Source: Siphonodentalium dalli
Lineage: Eukaryota > Mollusca > Scaphopoda > Gadilida > Siphonodentaliidae
NCBI GenBank assembly: GCA_032622095.1
Contig: CP136061.1
Span: forward strand, 94,299,345 to 94,363,344
DNA: 64,000 bases
Reading direction: 5' to 3'
The translations under genes and the position numbers were made by a program. Positions 12,508-26,400 of the stretch are shown here, piece by piece. The notes under the pieces are model-generated. The model searched no databases. It saw nothing but the letters and a program-made list of their open reading frames with translations, and was not told the DNA's origin. The stretch's first letter is position 1. The number at the start of each line of letters is the position of its first letter.

Positions 12508-12927
12508 AGGTACTCAACCCGTAAAGAGGGTCCCCATCTCAACAGATTCCAACAACAACAATCCGATCGGAGGGTCCTATATTACTATTTCTTTGGCTTT
12601 GGGGGTAAAAAATATTTGATTCGAGTCGAGGAACCCATCAAACAAAGCTCAGAGTTATTAGATATTGATTTTTGAAATTTGTTATAAACTCGAGATGAGT
12701 ACTACTAACTGTCGTAATCTGCTCTGGATGTGTTCTCCAAATCTATTCAAACAGACAAGGATGGATAACTCTAAAATCAAGTGGTAATGAAAAATAATAG
12801 ATTTCTAAAATCGATATCTAACAAATCTGAGCTTTGGTGGGTGACTTCCTCGACTCGAATCAAATATTTTTGACCCCCGAAGCCATTGAAATAGTAATTG
12901 AGAGGAGTTTTATCGGGTTGAGTACCT
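12508..12927. mobile_element. MITE-A, full copy, inside gypsy relic
   Basis: Flanked by TTAA at 12,504-12,507 and 12,928-12,931 with termini AGGTACTCAACCC and its complement GGGTTGAGTACCT. It interrupts the integrase between two recognisable blocks. This shows that MITE-A also targets TTAA. Confidence 0.9.
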
Positions 12928-13489
12928 TTAATGGCGTACTCTCTTGTTGTAATTCTTCTTGTTGTTTACCGCCTTATTCTCCGCCTCCCCTCGAGCATTC
13001 TTGTAGGCATATTCCATTCTCTCTCGCCGAAGAAAGCATCCACTGATAATCTTGGGTGCCATCCGAAAAAAATGTAATGTGGAGAATATCTTGTAGCATC
13101 ACTCCTGGTTGAATTATAGTACTGTACCAAAGATGGTAAATATGCTGGTCAATTGTCCTTCTTGCCTTCTTCCAATGTTCCCATCATTTTCAGTAATGTC
13201 CTGTTAAAGCGTTCCGCAGAACCGTTTCCCATTGGGTGGCAAGGTGTGGTTCTTGTCTTCTGCACTTGAGCTAGCTTGCACAGTTCCGTGATGACACAAG
13301 CCTCTTAATCTCGTGATCGTGGTTTCGAGCTCCACGTTGGAAACCAGGAGTCCCAATAGCTAAGCTGTGGTTGACATATTTTGCAAAGGAACGGGATGCT
13401 GATCCCATGCTACATAGACTCAAATGTCTCATTATTATGTAATGTGCCCAACCAAGACATATGAACATAAAGCAGGAACCACCAGATGA

Positions 13490-14209
13490 CCAGAAGTATA
13501 TCCGAGAGTATATAGAAAACTCCTGTACATACAGCAGCTGAACTGGTCCCAATAATTCGTCGCGTCAGAAATAAACTGTTCTATCTACATTTTAGCGGGA
13601 AAATGAGACATTGGTATCGTTTGATTCGGGTGGGATTTTCTGTCCGAAAATCACCAGATATCGTGTCTAAAGTATACCAAATTTGAATGAGAGGCTGTGT
13701 AAATCTGTTCCATCTCAAAAACTCACTTTTTTGACAGTGCTATATTGTTCTATCTCCACTTTGGACCAATGAATCTATTTATTTTGTACCACGTGATTAA
13801 ATAAAGTTCAGTGCTAAAATGTTGTATCTCTTACCTTCAATAGAAAGCAATGGAATCCTAATTTGGCAGACTGCCAGCGAAGTGACTAGTTGGAAATATT
13901 GCTTTCTCACTCCAAGGTATGAACATCTTGTATATACAGAAAAATATAACAAAATAAATTCAAATTAACCTTAAATATGTATGATTTGGGCATGCAGAAA
14001 TGTGAACAATACTGTAATTTGCCACAATTTCCCCCTGAAATACGATTAAATGTTCCCGAAAATTTCCCGAATGTGACCGAAAAGATCTCCAATTTTCCAA
14101 AAAGTTGCCAGCATTTTCATCTTTCAAAACGTTTGGTGGGGGGGGGGGGCTGCAGCCATCTCAGCCCCCTGGTCAGTATGGCTATGTATACGTGTATATT
14201 ATAACTTAC
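13490..14209. other. Intronic or flanking sequence, no feature
   Basis: Downstream of exon H on the gene strand. A G-run lies at about 14,139-14,148. No further exon with convincing splice sites and frame was recognised here. Confidence 0.5.
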
Positions 14210-14422
14210 CATAGCTAGGTTGAGATACTCCCATATCGAAGCCTGGTTGGTTCCCAGTCTGGCCGAGTCTAGTCTGTAATGCTGGTAACCCCTCGCTCGA
14301 AGTGGACCCCGTCGGTCGGCATGGGTTGGGTAGATCAGAGCCACTGGATCCACTGCCTGGTTCATGTGGTACTTCATATATTTCCTCTCTCTTATGTCCG
14401 GTGGCATGAATATATTCACCAC
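14210..14422 (-). CDS. Receptor exon H: cytoplasmic tail
   Basis: The acceptor TTTTTACAATAAAG precedes 14,422 and the donor GTAAGTTA follows 14,210. Entered in phase 1 from exon G, it encodes about 70 residues rich in Gly, Ser, Pro and Glu. These include EEIYEVPHEP near the start, a GSGSSGSD stretch and QPSY at the end. EIYEVP is a plausible phosphotyrosine (SH2-type) site, inferred only. The other two frames are also open for much of the length, but only this one fits the phase of exon G. It ends in phase 1, so at least one more exon must follow; none was confirmed before the window edge. Confidence 0.75.
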
Positions 14423-17400
14423 CTTTATTGTAAAAACAAATTCAATTCAATTCTTTAATCTCAATAAACCAATAAACATGGTATGTGAGATATACAAATT
14501 CAAATACAAATACATTACAAAAGCACATTTAAAGACATATTATGTACTTGTTCGGGTGCGTGATACGTTAGTATTCAGGCGCTAAGACAACTGGAGGAAT
14601 GTAACATTTTACTAACATCGCCGAAAATTTGAAGCAAATCGACCGTACCACTCCATAGAAAACATCGTCAGAACTACGCTCAATTGTAAATATTTACTAC
14701 TCGATTCGGGACGCATTTATCGGCGATAAACTAACGAAAACGATTTCGCCATCGAGAGTCACTGCATTTATTTCATATATAAGAATGGCGGTGTGTGTTG
14801 TCAATTTGGATATACTATTTGTACAACTTACTACTTTGAACAAGATTATTCTCCATCTATATTTGATCACCTTACCGGAGTGCTTCACATCACTTTAAGA
14901 GGTACATACTTATATAAGAAACACGTTTATATAACCACATGGTCACTAAATAAAGGGGTATAAACATCACAAGAAATACGGAAATCGTTAGTTAATGGGG
15001 TATAGTCTACACTAAATCCGACCATCTTCTATTATATTCAACAGAATAAAACTATATGCAACAAATGAATGAATTTGAGCCATGAGTGAGTGTAAAATAC
15101 AGTAATTTACTTTATCAACGATGTAAAATAACATGGTAATTATAATGACAATGAGTTTATATATATGTCTCGAGTCATTCACTCATTTTCATTATAATTA
15201 CCATGTTGTTTACATAATTCATAGAGCACATGTGTGTATTTTGCACTCATCCATGGCTCAAATTCATTCATTTGTTGCATATACACAAATGTATTATGTT
15301 GAGTATATTCTAAAATGTTTTACATGTTATGCAATTATTAGAAAATATAGAAAACTAGCGTATCAGCCAAGGTGGGATCCGTATATACGCACACCAGGGT
15401 CCGTATCAACATCCGGGGTCATTATAGACTAGGCTCTTAGTGTGTGGAACTCAGCGAGAATAGTAAATAGGGTCCGTATCATCATCGTGGGTCCGTATAA
15501 CTATATATATATAGACAAGGCTCTCAGTGTGGGGAACTCAGCGAGAATAGTGAATATTCTTGCTCAAAGTAGTCATGCTATCATAAATTTAATTAATTTA
15601 TATCCCGTAGCAACACACAATGTCTCCAATAAATATTTCCCGTGTGTTTTATTTGCAATCTGAATTGTTCAGCTGACGTGTTGTTTGATACGATATATCA
15701 TCGCGTTGTGGTTCGGAATTATCGGCAATAATTATTTAATGTTGCATTTTTAGTGGGTAAATTACATTCGTGATTACTCACTTGTCAATGTGATTTACAA
15801 TAATAAGGCAACAATATGTCGGATAGATGTATAAAGCGATGTTGGCCCAAGGGAATTAGGAAGATACAGGATCTGCAACTCGTCCCCAGTTTATAGTGGT
15901 CCAGACCTAATTTACTGGACGAGTTTTGTAAATGTCTCTATAAACTGGGGGCGAATTTGTAGATTTTAGTTATTACTTTAACCAAAACATTCATAAAACG
16001 ATACTTAAAGGTACTCAATCAGACGCTCCTAATAGTCCAGGATATATTGGTCAACCTCTGCACCCCCAGGACTCAACTTCACCCCACTAATTTTCTTTCT
16101 TAATGTCTCCTGTTAACAAGAAAAAAAAGTGGCCGCAGAGACTCCAGACAAGATGGCGTCCATCATGGCGGCCATTTTTTTTATATGCACCAGGTCTCTT
16201 TGATCGCCGTTATAGTAAAGATGATATCACATGCGGTCTTGCTTTCCGCTCGATTCGTTATGGCAATATACAACCCTTACAAATTAGCCAAAAATCCGAC
16301 ACCAGAATCCAATATGGCGGCCAAGATGGCCGCCGAAATGTGAAAATATGCTATTTTTCTGACATTTCACCACATTTTGTTTGTCTCTGTGTGAAAACAT
16401 TGGCATCTTGGCATGATATTATACACTTATCGTATAGAAGAGTCATTGGCGAACACATTGGGACCATAATATACATTCATTGTGGGATCTTTTTGTCCGA
16501 TATCACGTTTTCCCAAATGCCGGTATAATAGGTCAAAGCCGAATCGACGTTAATAAAGCGATGTAATGTTTCGAATCAACGGATGTTACTGCTATCATAA
16601 CAACACCCATACATATATATGTGCAGGAGATACTCGAGCTAGGATTCCTCTTATACCTGAGTTGAGGAATATTCACCCAAATCCAAGATGGCGGCCAAAA
16701 TGGCCACCAGAAATAGAAAAATGCCGAAAATCACTGATTTTAACATCAGTGAGCATTATTGTCATGACAACTCCACACCTGCTTACTATTATGAGTTGGG
16801 AACATTTAGGCGAAGAACTTTCCTTGTACTATATCCAAATAAATGTCCCCCAAATTCAAAATGGCGCCCATAATGGCGGACAGTTTTCGAAAAATCACCG
16901 AAATTCCCTCATATTCACATTATTGGGCATTATTGTCGAGACAACTCCACCCATGCTTACAGTTGAATTGGAATACTGAAGTGAAGTAATTACCTTACAT
17001 CTCATGCAAGAAATGGTCTTCCAAATCGAAGATGGCGGCCAAAATGGCGACCGAAATTTGAAAACACGTCTACATTTCTTTACTTTCTTACGATGGGCGT
17101 TATTGTTTCGCGATTTCTACCCACCATTACATGTTGATATGGAATATTGATATTAAGTATTCATTAGGGTTTGGCAATTGATACTCACAGTCAAGATGGC
17201 GGCCAAACTGGTGGCCAGATATTAAAAAGAAGTCGATATTATCACATACTAATTTCAACTTTTTGTCATAATACCGATCTGTATAAACGAAACGGTACAT
17301 ACTATTAGCCATCTATTAGTTCCAATATAAGTCGTAGCCATTTGGAAGGATGAAAACCCACAATCGCGATGTGACATTTCAAAATCCATTCTTGACTATA

Positions 17401-20400
17401 AAGGGCCCATACTGGTCGTAACCGCATATAGGTGCGCCGATTAGTCAAATTATGACTTCCAAGAATCAAAACAACAGTACCTGAGCTTATTCTGATTTGC
17501 CACACTCAGCATTATCTGGACCAGTTTCCGTCTCTTCGTCAGATTAATCTATCTCGCTCACAACAATACAGTTTTCTACACTTCCTCGTAGAAGGGTCCC
17601 ACTAATCGGAATGTTTCAAACAATATATATGCCGGTGTCCAGCTCACGTGTTTGTTTCGAAAGCTTTGAATTCTTATCCTTATTCTTGGCGAGCTTCATT
17701 CGTGGTATAGCTTATGTTATAATTCATATGCTACATATGGGGTATGGGCGTCATATTGTGCGATAATCTAGACAGGTATTCGGTCGATGCGTATACTAGC
17801 TTTCAGAAGGACCTATCTATCTGAGTATTTTCAGCTTTGGTGAGCTAATGGGGATAACAACATGTACACCTGGTGATCTTCGCAAACAGCCACTTCTCAA
17901 TATATGGTTCATCAATTCACATACTCATCTAATGCACTGACGTACCCGGACAACTTCTGTATATGGCTTCGAATGTTGAAAGCCTGATATTTGACGGATG
18001 CCTTTCTGCTAAGGCGCAGGAGACCATAATACATAATATTCCCACACTTCTTGAACATGATCATAAGAACAATCTTGTTGGCGTCCAGCAATCGTCTCAC
18101 CGAACAGATCCAAGCAGATGATAACAATACACACAGTGCTAGTTTGCGGGAATGTGTCATGATAGTGGAAATTAAATTGGACCATGACTGCACCGCCCCT
18201 TATTTTGGTATGTTTTAGATTCAGACAGGATCTCATGTGTGCACGGCTTTACTTTCCTTGTATGCTAAGATTTTATGTTCCCATCCGTTTGGAAGCCGTT
18301 CTTAATCAACTGGACCAGGCGTGTACCATTGGCTACTACTGTATAAGCCCCACCAGACTGGGGTGTAGTCTTAACGGCGATGCCTTTGATAGTTGGCTGA
18401 TATGTCATACTCACGCTGGGTGGTGGTCGGTATGTTTCAAGAAAGTACAAATGCCATCAACACAAGGGTTAAATGTTCAACGCGAAGAACATCCAGAGGA
18501 ATGTTACGTTGATGAGCTCTGGCATTCAGTTCAACAAACGTTGGGCACACCAAGTGATTTCTTAGTAACATCACCATTGCGACCATTGTCCTACATGAGG
18601 CATTAACTACTATATTCTAAAGTTATATATATATATATAAAGCTATATGATCATAAAGATCGCGTTCCCCAACGACCACAGCAATTGCCATCGAGACTAT
18701 AAATTGTGCTTTAAATACATAGTGAAATAAATGCACCACAGTTCCTGACATTTTCTTGAATAATACAGCCCACATACTGACACCAACCCTGCGAGAGGAT
18801 AACAAAAATGCATACCTTCATGGCATAAAGACATTATCCTTTAGTCCATCCGATTGTTTTGGGGGAGGCTAGCATAGTATTATACAGACAAAATTGTTCG
18901 TCTGGTCAAGTTGAATCAGAACGGCTTCGAAACGGATGTGGAAATACAATCTTACCACACCAAAAAAAAAGGCAAGCATTACATTCTATATCTTAACCAT
19001 GCACCAGGTATAGGGGTGGTGTATACCGTTGCCCATTTCATTCCCACTATCATGGCGCATGTCCACAAACTAGCACCGCGAGTATTGTTCTTGTCTGCTG
19101 GGAGATATTCGACGAGACAACTGCTGGACGTCACACAGTTTGCTTCGGATCATGGTCAAGAAGTGTGGGTAGTCGGTACATTATGGTCTTCTCTTTAGCA
19201 GATAGACATATGTCCAGGGGAATTCGACAGCTAGCAGCCTTCGAAACACTGTCAAAGTTGTCCACTGAGTTTGAGTTCGCTGAGTTTGTGAGTTGACGAA
19301 CCATCTATTGAGAAGTGACTAGCTACCTGGTTCGCCAGTTGTACATGGCGTTATCCCCATGGGGTATGAGACACATACATAGAGATGACCTTCTGTAAGC
19401 TCGTATACTCATCGACCATATACCTTCCTAGTTCAAGATGACGCACAAATCCCATATTTAGCAAATATTTAAAATCGTAAGCTAGATACCGGAAAATGAG
19501 CTGTTTGAAACGTTATGATTAGAGGGACCCTTCTCCCAGGAAGTGGTGAATACTTTGTCGGTGTGAGCGACCTAGATTTATCAGACAAAGAAATGGAAGC
19601 TGGTCCAGATAATTATGGACGTGACGTGGCAAATCAGAATCTGTTATCAGGTAATTGTTCTGATATGACTATTCGGCGCACCTGCGGTTACGGCCATTAT
19701 CGGCGCTGAGTGGAGAATGGATTTCGAAATGCCACATCGCGATATTAATTGTGGGTTTTCATCTTTCCAGAAGGATACGAGCTATGTCATGCGTTTTGAT
19801 ACGTTTAAGTTGAACTAATAGATGGTTTATGTACAGTTTCGTCCATACATACCGATATTATGACAAAAAGTTGAAATTAGCATGTGATAATATCGACTTC
19901 TTTTCAATTTCTGGCCGCCAGTTTGGCCACCATCTTGACTGAGTATCAATTGCCAAACCCTAATGAATACTTCATATCAATATTCCACATCAACATGCAA
20001 TGGTGGGTAGAAATCGCGAAACAATAATGCCCATCGTAAGAAAGTAAAGGAATGCAGGCGTGTTTTCAAATTTCGGTCGCCATTTTGGCAGCCATCTTCG
20101 ATTTGGAAAACCATTTCTTGCATGAGATGTAAGGTAATTACTTCACCTCAGTATTTACAACTCAACTGTAAGCATGGGTGGAGTTGTCTCTACAATAATG
20201 CCCAATGGTGTGAATATGAGGGAATTTCGGTGATTTTTCAAAATCTGTCCGCCATTGTGGGCGCCATTTTGGACTTGGGGGGACTTTTATTTGGATATGG
20301 TACAAAGTAAGTTCTTCGACTAAGTGTTCCCAACTCACAATAGTAAGTAGGTGTGGATTTATCATGACAATAATGCTCACTGATGTTAAAATCAGCGATT

Positions 20401-23400
20401 TTCTATTTCTGGTGGCCATTTTGGCCGCCATCTTGGATTATGGTGAATATTTCTCAACTCAGGTATAAGAGGAATCCTAGTTCGACTATCTCCTGTACAT
20501 ATATATGCATGGGTGTTGTTATGATAGCAATAACATTCATTGATTCGAAACATTACATCACGTTATTAGCGTTGATTCGGCTTTGACCTATTATACCGGC
20601 ATTTGGGAAAACGTGATAACGGACAAAAATATCCTACAATGAACGTATATTATGGTCCCCATGTCTTCGCCAATGACTCTTCTATACGATAAATGTATAA
20701 CATCATGCCAAAATGCCAACATTTTCCCACAGAGACAAACGAAAGGTGGTGAAATGTCAGAAAAATAGCATATTTTCACATTTCGGCGGCCATCTTGGCC
20801 GCCATATTGGATTCTGGTGTCGGATTTTTGGCTAATTTGTAATGGTTTTATATTAGCATAACGAATCGAGCGAAAAACAAGACCGCATGTGATACCATCT
20901 TTACTATAACGGCGAGCAAAGAGACCTGGTTCATATAACAAAAATGGCCGCCATGATGGACGCCATCTTGTCTGGAGTCTCTGCGGCCACTTTTTTTTCT
21001 TGTTAACAAGTGAAAAAAATTAGAGGAGACATTAAGAAAGAAAATTAGTGGGATGAAGTTGAGTCCTGGGGGGGGGTGCAGAGGTTGACCAATATCTCCT
21101 GGACTATAAATTACTATTTGATTTGAGTCGAGGAACCCACCCATCAAAGCTCAGAGTGAATTTTGAAGTTTGTTAATTTCTCGCGATGTGTCCCAGAAAA
21201 CACGTGGTCAAACGGACAAATTGCGGATGAAGATGGATAACTCTAAAATCAAGTGTTAATAATGACAACAATAAAAGTCATATTTTTATCGTATAGAGAG
21301 AAGTCAATCATCATTAAAAAAAAATAAAAGATCCTTCTACTTAATGGCGTAAATTTAATGAAATATTTGTTCAAACTAAGTCAACAATAGTCAAAAACAT
21401 CGAGTTAGCGTAAGTAGCGTACGGAATGTAAACAGACGACAGCCCGGGTGTCACGTTTGCGCAAAACATTTGGTTACACCTGGAACTATTGTTATACACA
21501 TCACATCACATTTGGCATCTTTAGAAGACGACAAAATGGTACTCACCAGACCCTTTCTTGGCACTCCGCCTTTGTATGACAAAGATGACTATAAAGACCA
21601 GTAAAACCACGGCTAATATACAGATGAGAGCTCCCAGAGCATAGACTGTAATCTGTTCGCTGAAATTGTAAGGGAAACAACCGAACTCTCCCAGTCAGAT
21701 AAAAGATGTACATATCATCGGAAATGTCTATTCTGATTTGTTCATCACGCTGGGGAATCACGTGGTTTCGAGGTCGGTGAGTACCACGCATTCAAAATGG
21801 CCGAGGCGAATGCAAACGCACACAAACATAATATACATGTATGAGGAACTTTTATTGTTTTTAGCAAGTTGTGTTAAGGTGATTTATAGACATCAAACAT
21901 TAGTTTATATGGCAAAAAACAAAAAGGTTTAAGGGCTTAAGCTCTTATATACCCTCCTAAAACACATTTAAACCAAAGTCCACTTTCGTTGGCGCGGACG
22001 GTCCGCCGATGCAACGGACGGATGGACGGACGGAGGAGGTCAATCCAGTATACATCCTTTCTCTTCGAGAGTGGGGTATTATAACCAAGCCTTGAAATAG
22101 GATGTCTGTCATTTGCAGAATGAGGTTCCCAGAGGGTGAATTTAGTGATGCTACCCGGCATAGCGGGCTAGCATAACCAAATTCACCCTCTGGGAACCTC
22201 ATTCTGCTGAGGTGTAAGCAGAATGAGGTCCCCAGAGAGTGAATTTGGTGATGCTAGCCCGCTATGCGGGGTAGCATCACTAAATTCACCCTCTGGGAAC
22301 CTCATTCTGCAAATGACAGACACCCTATTTCAAGGCTTGATTATAACAAATAGTTTACAGCAATTATGCTGGGCTTACCTGGATATTCCTGGATCGCTCT
22401 CTGTCTTCTCATTAAGGAAACAGCCAGCACATGAAGAGCAGTTGGAGACAAAAGCAACATCTCCAGGAAAAACAACTTTTTCTGACCTAAAGTCCAGGTG
22501 AGTATCGGTATACCATTGGCCAACCTGGTTACAACAGAACAAAATAGTAAGTCAACTGACAACACAGGGGTCCAGGAAAATTTATAATAATAATATATAT
22601 ATTTATTATCCACTCCTTAACTAACACTCTTTCTGATTGGGCAAAAGCCGTCCCGTGATAATCTGGGGAAAAGTCATATTGGACTCCCGAAAGTCATATT
22701 GGACTCAATCTATACTAGTCCAGTGAGACTTTTTTTTTATCGGGACTCGGTGACGTCACGAAGTAACTCTATTGCCAAACGAATCGGTGAAATTGTGATG
22801 CGCGCGCAGTACTCTGGAGGATTTACATGATTTAACAAACGTTTCACTTCCGCATTGATTTTTTTTTCACTTCCGTGTTTACTGTTCCAAATCATGCTTT
22901 CTTGTGATCATTACAGGCTTTTATAGAGAATCAAGTGCCGACAAATACCAAAAATAACCACAAAAGTTTTATTCCCAAAATTTTAATAAACATACAGATG
23001 GATAATAAAAATGTCACACAGTGTGGTTTACAGTATGTTTTTTCCTTGTACTCGTTCAGGTTGTGGTGAAAGGTCATATTGGACTCGACATTGCGTATCT
23101 CGTCCAATATGGCTTTTCACCAAAATCTGGACTCTACAAGAAAAACACATACTGTACACAACATTGTATAATAACTTTATATTACAAGAAGAGCACATGG
23201 GCCAGTAATAAAAAACTTAACCCTTTGAAGGTTTGTCTATTATACTAAATGGATTCCACCACTCAGTTATATATACACAGTAATTCCCTAAATAATCGAC
23301 TCCTTAACCACAGCAGAATTATGGGTAATTTTTCAGGATTTATCGGAAATATGGCTTGTTGTCATTCATCGGAAAGCTCTCAGCTCTCATATTTCCGGCT

Positions 23401-26400
23401 AAATCCTAATTTTTTTTACCATAATTCTGCTGTGGTTAAGGAGTCGATTATTTAGGGCATTACTGTAAGTATACATCGGAATGATCTAGTATGCATACAA
23501 GTCCAGAAGAAATCCTAATTATATGAGGGAAATGTCCAGATAATAAGTTCACCAATCGAACTGGTTGTTTGTTGAACTTATTATCTTAACATTTCCAATG
23601 GGATAACAATTCATCTTGGTGGGGAAGAGAAAACAAATTCCATTTTAAATTTAACTAAAATACCAATGTTTTAACGGACTGTAAATATTTTGATTTTAAC
23701 ACCGCTGTAAACACCATTGATAGTACGAAACGCTGTGGAACTAACGAAGTGGCCATGCATACAAGCATACCGCATTCTTCGGCCGAAGACTCAAGGTAAA
23801 TTATGTTTTAGTATAGAATGGATTAAATACATATAACTTACAAGTTTACAGACACGCGAGTACACCTTTATTAAAGGCCCACTTAATTTTCGAGTCACCG
23901 ATTATTTTTTTTATAGTGCCTTGATATACGGTTTTAATAACAATCTATGCCATAAAATATGATTAAAATAATATAATTCAGCACCATTTGAAACGCCTGT
24001 GTCTCAGAAGATGCCCACATAGAAATAGAAAAAAACCTGAAATCATAGAAAGATTTCCCCCGTTGTGGCTCCCAGAATGCAACAGAATTCAAACTAAAAA
24101 TGTATTTTCAATGGAAAGGGAATAACTTTGTATCTTAAAAAATAGAGTTATTCCTCTTCCTTTGAAAATAATGAAACTTGAGCACAGACCACAAAGTCGG
24201 TATATCAACAAAAACAATATGTTCCAGTTTATTACACCGAATAATTTGACAATACAATGTTTTGGAGCGTCCTATTTCAAATGGTATATAATATGGCATA
24301 TATTTTATATAAAAATATCTGGGGGTTCGAAAATTAAGCGGGCCTTTAAACATATGTATGCCGTTTCTATTTGTGGTTATGCTAAGATAAACTAATCTGA
24401 AGGGAAAACCAATGATAACAAGCAGATACTCCCCTAACATATATATCAATGCGCTGCTATAATACGACTACACTGTATGTAGTGCACCCATTTATGCCCC
24501 GACTCCCTTTAAAGCTTTGACATGAGTTTGGACCCATAGGTTATGCCCTGACTTATTATCAAGCCTTGACATAACAAACATATAACCCCCTTTTTTATTT
24601 GTTGGGATAAATAGACACTAAAACATAATTTCCATGTCCGACGATTTATTCTCGCCTCTGGTTGAAACATTTACAAAATAGCAATGTACATAGTTATTGC
24701 TGTTCATGAATTTTAGGAATTGCTTTCGCATCAAATTTTTTGCTTGTAACCAGTTATGTAACCCTAATGTGGGTGTAAAACGCCTAAACCCTCTGCAAAG
24801 CCAGAGAGTTAATCGAAAATAGCCAAAAGAATACAACCAGTAGGTCTGCCAGCATGCAAAACCAGGTGGACTGCCTGGGAAAAGCTAGGCAGACCTGTAA
24901 CGATCAGCAGAAATATGAAAAGAAACATACATATACAATCAATAAGGTAGATGGATATAAGCAAAGGTATAACATGTCAAAAATATATTATGAGTAACAC
25001 AGGACGGTCCCGACAGCCTGCATGCATGGTCCCGATGTCATTTGCCACAATGAATTTATCCGAACGAGCAGAGGGGCTACTCATTTTCGAACTATATTTA
25101 CAAACTTGACCAAAAAAATTATCAACCAAAATGTCTACAGTGCAAGAACCTACATCACCAATCAAGTATCTACCCAAAGCGGTTTTTATTTTAAACATAT
25201 ATAAACGTTGTGCGTGTTCTAATTAATTATTGTAAATATAACTAATACATGAAGCGTATCGCGTAATATGGTCAATCGATCAATACATATAAATATATAG
25301 GTTAAATGTACTCAATCCGATCAGACGCTTCTAGATTACTATTTCTTTGGCTTCGGGGGTAAAAAATATTTTAAAACACGTGGTCAAATGGACAAATTGC
25401 GGATGTAGATGGATAACTCTAAAATCAAGTGGTTATTATTACGGTAATCACCACTTGATTTTAGAGCAATTTGTCCGTTTGACCACTTATTTTCTGGGCC
25501 ACATCTCGAGAAATTAACAAAATTCAAAAATCGATATATATCTGATCACTCTGAGCTTTGATGGGTGTGTTCCTCGACTCGAATAAAATATTTTTTGTAC
25601 CCCCGAAGCAAAATAAATCGTAATTTAGGAGAGTCTAAAAAGTCGGACAGACATCATAATCGCAGGTGCACAGGTTCCCATGGTACTAAATATCTGTGCC
25701 AAGTTTTTTAAAAATTGACCTAACAATGTAGGAATAAAAGCTCGGACAAAATTATACATGTTGCGATATTTTCTAAGTCGAAAAAGGGGGGATAACTCCA
25801 CCAAAAAAAGTCCGACAGACGTCATAATCGCAGGTGCACAGCTTCCCACAGTGGTTGATGTCTGTGCCAAGTTTCATGGAAATTGATCAAAAACCGACTG
25901 AGAAAAACCCAGATGGGTTAGCATAGATTTTGTTGTTCTTTTAATTTTTATGAACCTCATTAGTCTCTCTCTCCTCTCTCTCTCTCTCTCCCTCCCTCCC
26001 TTCTCCTCTCTCTCTCTCCTCGCTCTCTCCCTCTCTCTCTCCCTCCACAGACATCAAACGCTGCAACATATTCTCGTCCACTGTGGGCTTATTTCAAATC
26101 ACATAAGTCCAATATTAATATATCTGAATATTTAGGTCCATTGTGAACCTATTTGCACGAAGATATGTTGCAACCAACTATAAAATGGGAGTTAATTATG
26201 CTCACCAGTTCGTAACTTGGATTTCCGTTCTTCAGTTGAACGTTGTATATTTTATACCCCACTGCACCGTCTCCATTAGAATCAAAAATCTCTATCATGT
26301 CACCAGTTGAAAATAAGTCGAATTTAACCTTCTTTGTTCTCTCCACAATTAGCTCCGGGTAATTCTTTATCTCATCACAGAAATCGTTTTGGGGACAAAG

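Larger units (their letters stand above)
11603..13480 (-). pseudogene. Ty3/gypsy retrotransposon relic, integrase 3' part
   Basis: Reading the minus strand, 13,310-13,140 carries the integrase core signature (KTRTTP, then HPMGNG, then ERFNRTLL). The stretch 13,110-12,940 has the YSPHYIFFGWHPRL type block. The stretch 12,500-12,412 holds the C-terminal GDCVLVR and WEQDTY motifs, and 12,000-11,850 holds the LHRNMLLP tail motif. An acidic, serine-rich tail may extend to about 11,603. Upstream of 13,310 similarity fades by about 13,480. The frame is broken by several stops and frameshifts and by two MITEs (12,021-12,406 and 12,508-12,927). No gag, protease, reverse transcriptase or LTR is visible, so this is a dead 3' fragment lying downstream of receptor exon H on the same strand. 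Confidence 0.85.

Noticed and set aside
16103-16979. 140-codon frames in foldback 1 arms, mirrored at 20,162-20,941
   Set aside because: Similar frames occur on the opposite arm because the DNA is an inverted repeat. They have no start context, domain or splice support and differ by indels between arms.
18265-18606. Frames around the foldback 1 loop that look faintly protein-like
   Set aside because: No family motif and no intact counterpart in the other arm; not enough to call a captured exon or transposase.
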